Shown here: piece after piece, positions 1 to 10,836 of the stretch
Layout: each line of letters starts with the position of its first letter
How positions within the stretch are numbered: the stretch's first letter is position 1
From: Liriodendron chinense
Lineage: Eukaryota; Streptophyta; Magnoliopsida; Magnoliales; Magnoliaceae
Reading direction: 5' to 3'
Length of the DNA: 64,000 bases
Assembly (NCBI GenBank): GCA_003013855.2
Contig: ML058408.1
Span: 7,293,356 to 7,357,355, forward strand
Program-made: the position numbers and the translations under genes
The notes under the pieces: model-generated
The model's input: the letters and a program-made list of their open reading frames with translations, nothing else
The model's database searches: none
Told to the model about the DNA's origin: nothing

Positions 1-537
1 CCGAGTCATCTCAGCCCATGTCCCAATAGACCTTGGCCTTAAGGAATGTAGCCACGATTTGCCCTTCTCTTTCAAGGAAAAAGGGAATAATTTGAGTTTT
101 ATAGTATCCTTGGTTACATTGTCATAGTTTATTGTGGTGATAACCTCTTTGAACTCTTTAATGTGTAGATAAGCGCTTTCAGAGTTGAGTCCATGGAATC
201 TGGGGAGAAGTTGGATCAACCCCAGTTTAAAATCAATATTTCCCACATTGTGAGGAAAAATTATGCAAGAGGGAGTACTCATCCTAGCTAGTTGTAAATA
301 GTCACGTAAAGTTCTAGGTTGAGGTGCATCCCCCACTTCATTCTCATCCATTTCAGTAAAGTTTTGGGCTTGATTTTGATGTTGATTAACCCCTTGATTT
401 GTTTGATTTTCAGCCATCTCTCTAGTAATTTCAGGAAGATTTTGATGTTTTCTAGCACGAGGCTCTCTATCAATCCCTTTAACAATTACTCTGTCACTTA
501 ACAATCTCCGAGTGTGATCACGAACCCACTTGGGCAT
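1..537 (-). CDS. gag: Gag N-terminal part of A3 (partial, runs off left edge)
   Basis: Gag forms the virus-like particle and packages the element RNA. The start codon at 537-535 opens MPKWVRDHTRR, which lines up with the gag starts of A1 (MPHWARDSNNRL) and the B elements (MSRWERDHTNRL); that alignment decides the start. All 179 codons to the window edge are open. The gag core is present: a basic N-terminus, a glutamine- and asparagine-rich linker, then the conserved block around RTLRDYLQLAR, IQLLPRFHGL and FPFSLKE, ending at the TWAEMTR block. One oddity is EKGKSW where relatives have ERAKSW. The protease and pol parts lie left of the window. This is the only gag start here with no stop or frameshift in the visible part, apart from that of A1. 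Confidence 0.88.
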   Translation of the reverse strand, partial: MPKWVRDHTRRLLSDRVIVKGIDREPRARKHQNLPEITREMAENQTNQGVNQHQNQAQNFTEMDENEVGDAPQPRTLRDYLQLARMSTPSCIIFPHNVGNIDFKLGLIQLLPRFHGLNSESAYLHIKEFKEVITTINYDNVTKDTIKLKLFPFSLKEKGKSWLHSLRPRSIGTWAEMTR

Positions 538-795
538 GAACTACTCAACACAATCCTAAAATCTAATCCAAATTTTAAAAATAAAAATCCAAAACTATCT
601 ATAACAAGAGGGGTTAGAAGGATAAAACCTGAATTGTAGATCTATGTTAGAATCTTGCAAAATAAAAAAAATTAAGTTAGTATTATGATTTAAGAAGAAA
701 ACCTAGCCTAGAAAGCAAAACAAATCCTAAACCTATCTTGACACAATCTCAACTCAAAGCTATCTCAGCAAATTCTAAAAATATTGCATAGAAAT
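538..795 (-). other. A3 5' leader between primer site and gag
   Basis: About 260 AT-rich bases between the primer site and the gag start codon. No open frame or other structure is visible. The equivalent leader is about 546 bases in A1 and about 230 in B2. Confidence 0.6.
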
Positions 796-812
796 CCCCG
801 GCAATGGCGCCA
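796..812 (-). promoter_or_regulatory. Primer binding site of A3 (tRNA-Asp type)
   Basis: On the minus strand this reads TGGCGCCATTGCCGGGG. It differs at one position from TGGCGCCGTTGCCGGGG, the complement of the 3' end of plant tRNA-Asp(GTC) used by Athila elements. It lies six bases inside the LTR end, the same spacing as in A1, B2 and B3. Confidence 0.85.
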
Positions 813-818
813 AAAACT

Positions 819-2188
819 TATTCACTCCCCAAGTATAGGGTTGCGAAGTAGTAATAATTCGGAAAGACCGAGTATCATTCCCACAGAGATTTATGTATGG
901 ATATTCTCAGGATTTGTTTAAAAATAACTTATAATTAAGATCCTATTAAGAACTAAAGCAAGAAAATAGTAATTTGAAGTAAAATGATGATTTATGAAAG
1001 GTAATATCAATCTAAAAAGGACTAGAGCGCCAAGGATCCACTTTTAATAAGTTTCAATGCATCAACACAACTAGGTCTCTTAAAACGCAATCGGAATCGA
1101 ATTCATATCTTTATCCGATCAGAATATAGAGCGGTCCAATCAACAATTATCTAAAACAGTTGCTTGTTCATTGATTCGATTCCCACAACCATGCTCAAGC
1201 ATTGGGCACACTCAGTTGTATAGGCCAACCCTTTTCCAATCTAGTTGAGATTCACAACGCTCAAAAGATAAGATACTAAGTTTAGAATCACTAAGAATCA
1301 TATGAGCCCATAGTCATCAAGAGATCAAAGTAAAACTGAACTAGTACTTGATTCAAACTCATATTAAATTATATTCTTCAATTAAAGCATGAAAATGAAA
1401 CCTAGGTTGCATTAATCTATAAAAAACAAATCAAAAGCTTCACCTCGTAGCCCTAGAGGTTTTAGTTCATCTCTAACATCCTTGAACTAAAAGCCTCAAA
1501 AACATAAAAACTACTAAAACTGAAAGAAAAACTAGGAAAACTTGAATAGAATCCATCTCCTAAGCTTCCTTGATGATCCCCATGTCCTAGCCTGCCTGGG
1601 TATGAAGAGGAGAAGTCCTATTTATAGATTGGTGTGGAAGATTCCAGATTACGCAAGGAATTACGCAATTACACAGAGAAAATCGGAGCTTCACGGACAA
1701 GCTCTGTTACACTGACGACCAGTCGCACAACCTGTTTGAGCTCCTGGACAACTGGTCTCAAAAATGCAAAAATCGTCCAATAAGTTTTTCGTAAATTCCA
1801 ACCCAACATTTTAATTCAAGGACCGTTCGCACGACCTGTCTGAGCAGTGGACGACCGGTCGCAAGACTGGTCGTGGATGGTCCAACAGGATTTTCAGTAA
1901 TGTCTCTTCTGTTGAGTGTTCGGACCGATCCTGGGCTATGGACGACCAGTCTTCAGTGTCTTCTTCTGCCTTCTATCTTCTCTCCTTTAACTTCTTTCTT
2001 CCATCCTTTGACGCTTGGTCTTGTGATCTTCAATGCTTGTAAATAGCATCTTTAAGTCTTTAATTTATAAATCCTCTCTCTTATTCCTACAATCACATAT
2101 CCATGCATTAGATTAGTCTTTAAGTCATGAAACCATGCATAATGAGTGATGAATTGGGGTTAGAATATGCACAATTAAGAGCTCAACA
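819..2188 (-). repeat. 5' LTR of A3 (1370 bp)
   Basis: The minus-strand LTR starts TGTTGAGCTC at 2188 and ends at 819. The terminal CA has decayed to TA: the end reads GAGTGAATA where intact copies read GAGTGAACA. Degenerate copies of the GACCGGTC inverted-repeat array lie at about 1715-1960. The leader hairpin (near 1440-1470) is damaged by a small deletion in its stem. The end-proximal TCGG/CCGA hairpin near 860 is kept. A stretch of LTR around 2127-2188 reads as an open frame in fusion with the downstream T1 gene; that fusion is an insertion artefact. Confidence 0.9.
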
Positions 2189-4175
2189 ACAGGAAAAGTA
2201 CTGGATTCCCGACTTTGTCGTTCTCCAATTGCCCGGAGAGGGAGAAATTCCGGATTCTCCACCGTCGAGTTGCGTGGCCTTGTATAAATACTTTTTTGAG
2301 CTTGGCGTGCGTCTCCCCTTCATCCTTTTATTCGAGACGTGCACCGTAAATGGCTGGAGAGTTATATTTTGTGCCTATGTCCTCTGGAAGGAAGCTGGTA
2401 ACGGGGACTTGACGGCCGATGAATTCTTGAAGATGTTCCAACTCAAAAAGGCTCCATCAGTGAGGGTTGGTACTATCTATGTTACTAGCACCGGGAGAAT
2501 TTCATTTTGGAGAATCCCTCTTCGAATTATCCTAGGTGGAGGAGACAGTGGTTTTATGTCTCTGGTAACTGGGAATCTGACGTGGGGTCCAACCTAGGGG
2601 TCATAACGTCAGTCGCTTCTTTCGTGAAGGTGGGTGAATCTTCACTTCTGTGCGAGTACGAACATGGTTCTACTTATTTTACTTATTCAATTTTTCTCAT
2701 GTTCACAAGTATTCCGGCTGGATGGAAACCTAGCTTGAGAGGAGGAATTAACGAGAAGATTGTCAAAGTCTTTAAGCTGTCGGAGGACGACAAAGATATT
2801 AGCTTCACCCTTTCGCTTCCACAACTCGTTGCTTCCGACCTCATTTCCTAAGAAGAAGCAATGGTGAACGTTGGTGAAAGGAGGGGAGTGTTGCTCCATT
2901 TGAAGGGCACTGCCTCGAAGAGGCAGAAGAGGACAGCGGCTGGCCCCTCTAATCCTTCCGAACGAACAGATGAGCCTGCTCATGGCTCACAACCACACAA
3001 CCCTCCCCAGCTGAAGCTGCAGTACCCCTCTGGTTGTTCCTCGTGAACAGCCGGTTATTTATATAATTGATAATTCCCCGAGGGGTGACAAGGCGGGACC
3101 AAGTCATCCTTCTGATGAAGGGAGTCGAGGGACTACTGCTGCTCGCGAGTTGGCTCCTTCCTGGGAGTCAGTTCTTGCTCGAGAGTTGGCTCCTGCCTGG
3201 GAGTCAGTTCCTGCTCAAGAGTTGGCTCCTGCTCGGGAGCCATCTTTTGCTCGTGAATCGAGCGCTGCTGAGATGCTTGTGGCCTAGCCTTCTGGGGTTG
3301 GGACATTTACCATTCCGGGTCACTTGCACCCTATTTGCAAGTTTTTGTTTGATAATGTCACTCCACAATCTTTTGGTGCTCTTCCTGAGCCCAGTTCGGA
3401 GGATCTCTCTCTAGATGCGGGGATGATGATGGTCCAAGTATATATAAAATACTTCATCATTTCTTTCATTTAAAGAAACTTTTATGCCTTTGGTGACACC
3501 TTTTTAATTTTCGAGCAGGGTTTGGACCTTACCATACGGACGAGATGCGACATTATTGTTGCTCGTCGTATTATAGATGAGGCTGAAGAAAATAAGAAGA
3601 CAATGGAGAATGCGATCTAAGGGAGGGATCAAGTCATAAAAGCTCGCGAGACTCTGATCGCTAAGATAAATGAGGAGAAAGAGATCCTCATTGGCAAGAT
3701 CTAGGCCTTAACTGAAAGGTATCAATTGCTGGACCTTAAGTTCGCAAGACTTGCCGAGGTGAAGGAGAAGATCAAGAAGGAGATCTTTTTCGAGGAGAAG
3801 ATCAAGAAGGAGAAGATTGCCCTCGCAGAACTGAAAGTCGACTCCATCCACTTGGAAGAGGAGAGGGTGGCTTATGTCAAGATGGTATTCGAAGAAGGCC
3901 CTCGTGCAGTTCTGGAGTTCTGGACTTCGTAGCTTTATGAAGACGAACGGTACGAATCGTACGATGCTGGTCACAATTTTGTGATCAAAGTGATGCAATG
4001 AATTTCTCCAGCGTTCAACGTTGAAGAATTTGAAAAGGTTGTGGCCATTTTCACTACTGAAGAAAGAGTAGCTGCTGCAAATGAAGTCACGGAGGTTACC
4101 GAAGCTGCGGGAGTTCCTGAGACGGAACCTGAAGTACAGAGCCATGCACCTCCTCCAAGCGATGCTCAAGAATGA
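2189..4175 (+). pseudogene. Antisense extra gene of T1: Transposase_28-like protein with coiled-coil C-terminus (truncated, broken)
   Basis: The plus-strand coding remnant points opposite to the T1 gag-pol. The N-terminal block (2192-2590) has CVALYKYFFELGVRLPF and NGWRVIFCAYVLW, then, after a frameshift near 2510, NPSSNYPRWRRQWFYVSG and WESD. This pattern matches the plant 'putative gypsy type transposon' family (Pfam Transposase_28), whose biochemical role is unknown. Stops follow at 2849 and 3044, then a 12-residue tandem repeat (3141-3260). A GT-AG intron at about 3438-3518 joins MMMVQ to GLDLTIR in frame. The second exon is charged and heptad-like, rich in EKIKKE (3700-3930), with stops near 3618, 3702 and 3930, and ends at 4175. 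The true start is lost because A3 is inserted at 2188. Confidence 0.75.
3141..3260 (+). repeat. 36-bp tandem repeat coding a 12-residue repeat
   Basis: Just over three imperfect copies of a 36-base unit. In the gene's frame they read ARELAPSWESVL, ARELAPAWESVP, AQELAPAREPSF and then ARESS. The unit length is a multiple of three, so copy changes keep the frame. Confidence 0.85.
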
Positions 4176-4589
4176 GCAACTTAAATGTTGATCTTGATCT
4201 TGATCTCTCCCTTTTCTTCTTGATAGAAAACAATTTAATGTTTTTTGTAATTGGATAAACTTAAAATAGAAAAGAATCATTTTGTCTTCTCTTTTCTGAT
4301 TCATGGAAATAAATTCATGCTTGAATGTTTACTTAACCCATGGAAATGAGTTGGGCTCAATTAGGGAAGTCTTAGCGACTACATCCACATAGAGATAGAC
4401 TAACCTATCAATTGAGTCTTTGGCTCTGCCGTAAGTAGAAGACTTAGTCAAGAGAACGTTTGTATTCTCTTTAGGGCTATTCAGGTCCAAAAAATGGAGT
4501 AGCGACCAAGTTATAAGTTTTATAGCTGATCAGCTAGAATGAAAGAGATCGTCTTTATTTAGATATGATTCATTATTCAGATCATGAAT
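4176..4589. other. T1 gap between convergent antisense gene and integrase
   Basis: About 415 bases between the stop of the plus-strand gene and the end of the minus-strand integrase remnant. It is AT-rich without a credible coding frame. It should hold the 3' ends of both converging transcripts; no clear terminator is visible. Confidence 0.5.
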
Positions 4590-5570
4590 GCTTTACGAAA
4601 AATATCGGAGTAAATGTTCCACGTGCCAAGGGTGACGTAGGGGTCTTCCTCGCATGTCTTCCAGATAGTATGTACCTGGTCGAACAATCTTGATGACTCG
4701 ATATGGGCCTTCCTAATTATGATCCAGCGACCGAGTGGCTGTTCCGATGTTTTGTTTGAGCACCAAGTCACCGAGATGAAAAGCCCTAGGCTTGATCTTT
4801 GAATTGTGGTAACGAGCTATAGTTGTTGATAGGCCACCGCTCGAAGTCGAGATGTGTCCCTCTTTTCTTCTAAGAGATCGAGGTGAAGTTTTAAGTCTTC
4901 TTCATTATATACTGCCTCATAATGTTCTACTCGATGAGTGAGTACTTCGACTTCCAATGGGACAACTGCTTCAATACTAAATGCTAGTGAGAAAGGTGTT
5001 TCTCCCGTTGACGTGCGGATTGTCTTCTGTAAGCCCATAAAACTTCTAGTAGAAGTTCTGGCCACATACCTTTACGTTCATTCAACTTAGTCTTTAGATG
5101 GTGCTTGATAATTTTATTAACCGCCTCTACTTGTCCGTTAGCCTGAGGATGATATGGGGAAGTTCGAATATTATGTATCTTCCATTTCTCGCAAAACTCA
5201 GAGAATGTGGCATTATCAAACTATCTTCCATTGTAAAAAATTATGGTATGGGGAAGTCCATAACGGCATATAATATTCCTCTCTATGAATTTAGTAGTTT
5301 GCTTTTCAATGATGGTGGCCAGAGGTTCCGCGTCAACCCATTTAGTGAAATAATTGACTGCTACAATTGCGAACGTATTTTGTCCTTTTCCCATAGGTAG
5401 TGGTCCGATTATATCGACTCCCCATTGAGCGAAATGCCAAGGGTCGTCCATTGGTGTCATTTATTTAGATGGTAATTGAGGGACTGGAGAATATCGTTGA
5501 CATTTGTCACATTTCTTTGAAAATTCGATGGCATCTGCCTTCATGGTGGGCCATTAGTACCCTTGTCTCA
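4590..5570 (-). pseudogene. pol: T1 integrase remnant
   Basis: Integrase inserts the element cDNA into DNA. On the minus strand the core starts with WGVDIIGPLP and YFTKWVDAEPL at about 5440-5300. The second catalytic region reads IIFYNGRQF where relatives have SDNG, so that aspartate is lost (D to Y). The glutamate region, NGQVEAVNK, survives near 5130. Downstream the frame breaks at 5066-5100 and again near 4770. The C-terminus keeps a GPYRVIK-like stretch before about 4595. The zinc-binding N-terminus is only partly readable around 5460-5570. Not functional. Confidence 0.8.
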
Positions 5571-7565
5571 TTGCTTTATACGCTAGAGACCGTCCTTTAA
5601 GATGATTACCACATGCCCTCTAGTGTATTTCATCTAGAATACGTTGTGCTTCTTCTGGATGGAGACACCTTAAATATGGTAAAGTAAAACTTTTATGCAA
5701 CAATTTTCTATTTTGTAAGATGTACCTAACAGGACAATAGTGAATTTGTTGAGCTAATTTTTTATCATCTAGGAGTTGTCCGCTTTTGAGGGAAAGGATG
5801 ATGGGATCCATCGAACATGAAGATAATTGTATTTTGGCGACTTGCTCTGGAGTGACTTGATCGATACACAGGGCAGAGAGATGCTCGATAGGAACAGCTC
5901 GCGTCAGATCGGACTCAGGGGAGAGATGCTCGAAGAATCTGCGAACTTGTTCTCCTCTCGAGGAATATGAATTATTTCATACTTGTTTAATTTAGCAAAT
6001 AAGATTAGTACTTGGGATTTGTACGAAGCCATCCTCTCTTCTTTTGCCTCAAATTAGTTGAGCACTTGATTTACAATGAGCTGTGAGTCGCTGTGAATGA
6101 GCAGGTCCCTTATCGTGAGTATATTTGCTAATTCGAGATCAACTATTAAGGCTTCATATTTCGCTTCGTTATTTAAGGCGTGAAGTCGAAGCGCAAAGCA
6201 TATTTAAATTGTGATCCATCTAGAGCGGTTAGTATTAATCCAACTCCACTGCTTGAGGAGCACGATGATCCAACTACGTAAAACGACCAAGGTGCTTGCT
6301 CATTTTCCAGCGGGTCATCACTGGAGGTAGGAATGATAGGGGTTGAATACGTAAATTCGGCAATGAAGTCTGCTACTACTTGGGCCTTTACGACAATTTG
6401 CGAGTAGAAGGTAATATCGTGTTCGCCAAGTTCGATCCCCATTTAGTTAATCGCCCAGATACTTCAGGTTTTGAAGGACTTGCCTCAATGGATGATTGGT
6501 ATGTACTATTATTGAATGGGCCTGAAAATAAGGCCGTTGCTTTCATGTTGCGATTACCAGTGCCAGAGCAAGTTTCTCCATATCGGAGTATCAGGTTTTA
6601 GCATCCATCATTGCACGACTGACATAATAAATGAGCCTCTGCACCCCGGAGTCTTCTCTTATTAAAGCGGCACTAACGGCCGTGGAAGATACAGATAAGT
6701 AAAGAAAGAGATGCTCATGTGGAACATGTTTTGATAAGATGGGAGGTGCACTCAACTACTTCAGTTGCTGAAACGCTTCTTCACATTATTGGGTCCATGC
6801 CTAGTCAAATTTTGTATTTGTATGAAGTAGCTTGAAGAAAGGAAGACATTTATTAGAGGCACGTGAAATAAACCTGTTTAAGGATGCAATACTCCCGGCC
6901 AAACGTTGGACCTCTTTGAGAGTGGAGGGAGATTTCATTTTTATCAAGGCCTTAATCTTTTTGGGGTTTACTTCGATCCCCCGTTGACCAACCATAAACC
7001 CAAGAAATTTTCCAGCGGAAACCCCAAAAGCGCACTTTTCTGGATTCAAACTTCATCTAATACTTTCTCATCAGATCGAAAGCTTCTCGAAGATCCGCAA
7101 GATGGTCATTGGCCACAACACTTTTTACAAGCATATCATCGACGTACACTTCCATGTTCCTACCAATCTGTGCAGCAAATATTTTGTTGACTAGGCGTTG
7201 ATAGGTGGCCCCGACATATTTTAGACCGAAAGGCATCACTTTGTAACAGTACAGACCTCAATCAGTAACAAAGGCGGTATTCCACGATCGGGTGAATGCA
7301 TTATGATCTGGTTGTAACTAGAATGGGCATCCATAAAGCTAAGTAGGACGTGTCCTGCCATTGAATCGATTAGTTGGTCGATGCAAGGAGTTGAAAAGCT
7401 ATCCTTCGGGCACGCCTTGTTTAGATCCAAATAATCTACGCACATTTTCCACTTGTCGTTTGCCATATGTGCGAGAACGACATTTGCGACCCACTCTAGG
7501 CAATCGGCATCTTCAATAAAATCAACAACCAGCAATTTGTTGACTTCGATTTTTATAACCATCTG
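5571..7565 (-). pseudogene. pol: T1 reverse transcriptase, RNase H and second RNase H remnant
   Basis: Minus strand. RT blocks: KMCVDYLDLNKACPKDSF and SFMDAHSSYNQI (7236-7562), then after a break MPFGLKYVGATYQRLVNKIF and the catalytic YVDD (7135-7146). The RT thumb and RNase H follow at 7049-6450 with several stops. The extra archaeal-type RNase H typical of Tat elements lies at about 6440-6030. Its first catalytic block reads SFYVVGSS where active copies have an aspartate (D to V), followed by a NNEAKYEAL-like block near 6160 and HSDSQLIVNQ near 6080. It is broken by multiple frameshifts and stops; the order matches T2. Confidence 0.82.
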
Positions 7566-8440
7566 CCTTTCAGCTGTGAACGCTCGTGACGTTGATGGAC
7601 AGGTTTAAATTTTGGATCAACATTCAAATGATAAACTGCAACGTCGGGTCGATACTTGACATATCTTTATGAGACCAGGCGAACACGTCTTGATATTCGA
7701 CCAGAAAATCGATCAGGTAAGCTCGAAAGATGCAATCCAGAGATGATCCGACATGGACCTCCTTGGAAGGATCATCTTTAGATAAACGAATTTCGACCGT
7801 TTCTTCTCCGGGAGCTCTTGCTTGAATGTGTCTTCCCTTGGGTCCAAATTTTTTGTTATCGGAGAGTCTGCTGTATCTCTTGAGATTGTCATAATAGGAG
7901 CTGTTTGAACATTCTTTTGGTTTTGTACCGCGATTTCATAACATGCCCGAGCTTCTTTCTGGTTCCCTCGAACTACCCCAATTCCGTTTGGAGTGGGGAA
8001 CTTAATGCATAAGTAGAGGGGGGTGTAAAGCTGCCCCTATCTTGGTGAGCAAGGGTCGGCCCAAGATAGTATTGTATGCTGATTTTTGATCGACCACGAG
8101 GAAGTTGATGAAAATGGTGACTTTGGTTAAGGCTTCTTCGAAAGTGACGGGAAGGTCAATGCTTCCCTCTAGTGTTACCACCTCACTCTCGAAACCAACA
8201 AGGGGGGTGGAGATTGGTTTGAGTAGTTTCTGGTGAGAGCCATCTTGTTAAAAACTTCAAGATAAAGGACGTCCGCAGAATTACCTGTATCCAACATAAT
8301 ACGGTGAGTTAAATAATTTGATACCTTTAATGTAACTAAGATGGAGTCCTCATGAGGGAAATGAATTCCTTCAGCGTCTTCATGAGAGAAAGAGATTGGA
8401 TGATGGCTCAAACTTGACGAGCTAGATGATTTCTCCACCT
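7566..8440 (-). pseudogene. pol: T1 protease and protease-RT linker remnant
   Basis: The retropepsin-type aspartic protease would cut the polyprotein. On the minus strand, FPHEDSILVTLKVSNYLTHR is followed by the active-site block LDTGNSADVLY (DTGNSAD at 8291-8271), with the catalytic aspartate kept. The flap and C-terminal part continue to about 8000 in broken frames. The stretch to 7566 is the linker to RT, also interrupted. Confidence 0.75.
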
Positions 8441-8619
8441 AGTAAATATGTTGAGGCTTCTGACATACCCTTCGAGCATATGCTTTCCTCGAGGCTTATG
8501 AATCTCCTCCACTAGCCAGACCACTTACAATGGTCCGAATTTCTCCTGCAGGTTCAGCATCTTCCTGTGAAGGACGATGTTGCGGTGACTTTTTGGGTGA
8601 ATGATCTTATCGTGCGACA

Positions 8620-10081
8620 TAATATCAGAGATGTTTATTTCGAATGAGGGCTTCAATCTGATCTTTAAGAGATATACAGCCTCGGGTATTATGCCCATAG
8701 TCTTTATAGAAGTAGCAGAACTTCCTCTTGTCTCTTTTTTCGCTATCCGATTTGATCCTTGGAGGCCATTTAATATATGATTTATGCTTGATCTCTATCA
8801 GTACCTTTTCTAGAGACTGATTGAGAGGTTTATAATTGTGATATTTTTTAGAATAAGACTTCTTAGGAGAGCGATCTTGTCGATCACGCTGATACTTTGT
8901 ATCTGTTGGAGAGATTTCCTTAGATTTTCGCTTCTTTCCCTGAATACCATGACGAGCCAAGGCTACTTCTTCAGCATTAATATATTTTTGAGCTTTGGCC
9001 TGAAACTCGGTCATGGTTTTAGGAGAGTTTTTATCCAAGGCGAACTGAAATTTTTCACTCATAATTCATCCTATAAGTGCAGTGAGACCCTTATCTTCAG
9101 TATAAACCTCTGTCTGGATTTCTTCTGCCGTAAATCGAACTGTGAATTCTTTAATCGTCTCTCCATGTTGCTATTTTAGATCTGATAGATGAGACACAGA
9201 TTTTTTGGTATAAATGCTTCCCATGAACTGAGAAAAGAAAAGATCCGATAATTAAGAAAAAGACTCTATGGATCGAGGCTTTAGACCGCGAAACCAAATA
9301 CGCGCCGGGTCCTTTAGAGTTAAGGAAAAAGCCCTGCACATAATTTTCGAGCTATATCCTTCTATCTCTATGAGAGATCTATACGTCTTCAGATGTTCGA
9401 AAGGATCACCGATACCGGTATATGGAACAATGTTGGGCGTTCAATACTTTTTAGGCAAAAGAGCCTCCATTACCTCGCGAGTAAAAGGAGGTTCAGCTCG
9501 ATGGATTGATGTAAGAGTGGAAGTCGGGAGGTTGGATTGATATCGCTGTTCAATATCAGCGAAACAGTCCTCAATTCTCCTGAGGTCTCCTTCCCAGGGT
9601 AAAGTATAACTGAACGTTTCAGCATTAGGTTGACGTTGTCGAGAAGCACTGGAGCGGATAGATTGTGGGCGTTGATTCGGAATTTGATTGCCCCGAGCGA
9701 TGCGGTTTGGAGGAAGATTTTACTGAGCTTGCGGTTCGTCTGGAGAGTGTCTGGAATTCGCAAGCGTAGGTTGTAACGACGGTCCTTCCAGAGCTTGCTG
9801 CGGTTGAGGAAAGTGTTGATCAAACCGATTAGAAAGGGTTTGAAATCCAGCTTGGAGAGTAAGGAGCGTATCCCCGTATCCCCTACAAAGCGCATAATGC
9901 TGTTGAAGCCACCAGATATATCTTGGAATGGATTTTGTGGTATGGAATCAGGTGGGTTGGGCTGCCCTGGAGGAATTCTTGGCGGCACAACTTGAGGGAG
10001 GCTGGGATTTTGCTCAGGAACTTCTGCTGGAGGCAACTTCTACTTTGAGGTGGAAGGATTAGTCGTCTTCTTAGGAGGCAT
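8620..10081 (-). pseudogene. gag: T1 gag remnant
   Basis: The start codon at 10081-10079 opens MPPKKTTNPS, then a proline-rich stretch (PPRIPPGQPNPP) interrupted by an early stop. The central gag block (about 9480-9180) has the pattern of Tat gag: EHLKTYRSLI, CRAFSLTLKDPARIWF, then stops. The last part (9062-8625) keeps a lysine-rich region and the zinc-knuckle-like CYFYKDYGHNTRGC at about 8717-8675, where the usual histidine of CxFH is a tyrosine. At least four stops or frameshifts make it non-functional. Confidence 0.83.
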
Positions 10082-10127
10082 AATGGGAGGTAAGAATTAG
10101 TGATGAGAATGAATTAAATACTCGGTT

Positions 10128-10143
10128 CCCACAGACGGTGCCA
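10128..10143 (-). promoter_or_regulatory. T1 primer binding site
   Basis: Minus-strand TGGCACCGTCTGTGGG lies three bases inside the LTR boundary at 10147. The block around it (TTGGCACCGTCTGTGGGAA) matches the primer-site region commonly seen in plant Tat elements (usual form TGGCGCCGTCTGTGGGAA). I do not assign a tRNA. Confidence 0.7.
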
Positions 10144-10146
10144 ATA

Positions 10147-10170
10147 TGTTAATGTTAGATTCTAGTAACA
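10147..10170 (-). repeat. T1 5' LTR remnant (24 bp, TGTTA...TAACA)
   Basis: Only 24 bases separate the T1 primer site from B-type LTR sequence. The piece begins TGTTA and ends TAACA, so both ends look like LTR termini. It is either an LTR that lost its interior or simply the end of the LTR at the junction with B1. Confidence 0.5.
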
Positions 10171-10427
10171 GGTTCCCTCCTTGTGCAATCTGGAATCTTC
10201 CGCACTATTCTATAAAAGGGCACCTAGGGCTTCATCTAAAGGCATCCTAAAAGAGATTGGAGGTCGTGGGAAGTGAAGGAGCGTATTGTGGATCGTCCAT
10301 AACTCTGTCAAATCCAATTTTTCTAGTTTTTATGTCTTTTTCATTGAGTTCTAGTTGTAGTATGACAATGCTTGGCTAGAATCTCTCAGTGAGGCTGAGA
10401 GGTGAAGCTTGTAGCCAATTTTATGTT
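10171..10427 (+). repeat. B1 5' LTR, left fragment
   Basis: From about 10200 the sequence follows the interior of the B-type LTR: TATA box CTATAAAAGG at 10210-10219, the leader hairpin region near 10375-10395 and GGTGAAGCTTGTAG. About 520 bases of the normal LTR start (TGTTGAACCTCC and the inverted-repeat array) are missing. The LTR is cut at 10427 by T2 and resumes at 46282. The last five bases, ATGTT (10423-10427), are the T2 target duplication. Confidence 0.85.
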
Positions 10428-10836
10428 TGTTAGAACTTAGAAAAAAAAGAAGAATCAGAACTTGCTCGTCAGCAGTCCTTTTTTTTGTGTTTCTTTTATT
10501 CTGGGGGAATTTGGAGTATAGAGACATTCATAGACAATCATAAGCAATCACAAAGTGTACATAAGAGAGAGATATCGCAAGGCGAATTTTATTCCAGAGA
10601 TTCTGAGATCTTTTATATTCCAGGCTGTGATACTGGTCACGAGCCTTTAATTACATCAACGGTTGATCACCCTTGATTGGAAGGCAAAAGACTAATCCGC
10701 CGTGGATTATGGTCTTGAGTTCATGGTCGTGTAGACCTTTGTTTTCTTGTTATGGACTGAGCCACATTTATTAGACACGCCGGATGTCTATGTCCCATTT
10801 TCTTTCGGATTGTCCGGGTTGAGAGACTGTCAGGAT

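Larger units (their letters stand above)
1..2188 (-). mobile_element. A3: 5' end of an Athila-type LTR retrotransposon, cut by the left edge
   Basis: Read on the minus strand this is, in order, an LTR (2188-819), a tRNA-Asp-type primer site, a leader and the first 179 codons of gag. The rest of the element lies left of the window. The LTR is of the A subfamily that starts TGTTGAGCTC, and its interior resembles the solo LTR at 38380-39969 more than the LTRs of A1. The element sits inside the antisense gene of Tat element T1, whose sequence resumes at 2189. The target duplication cannot be tested because the other end is outside the window. Confidence 0.9.
2189..10170 (-). mobile_element. T1: decayed Tat-lineage LTR retrotransposon, minus strand, with antisense extra gene
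   Basis: Read from 10146 leftward it holds a primer site, gag, protease, reverse transcriptase, RNase H, a second (archaeal-like) RNase H and integrase, down to about 4590. A convergent gene follows on the plus strand (2189-4175). The second RNase H and the gag/protease signatures (DTGNSAD; CYFYKDYGHNTRGC) place it in the Tat lineage. A3 cuts it at 2188, so its 3' LTR and the start of its antisense gene are off-window. Its 5' LTR is reduced to a short remnant at 10147-10170. Every coding block carries stops or frameshifts. Confidence 0.85.

Noticed and set aside
2127..2191. Protein frame beginning MSDELGLEYAQLRAQQ joined to the Transposase_28-like gene, also at 29481-29783 and 38238-38426
   Set aside because: This stretch is the A-type LTR start read on the opposite strand. 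It recurs wherever that LTR is inserted, so the joined frames are insertion artefacts.
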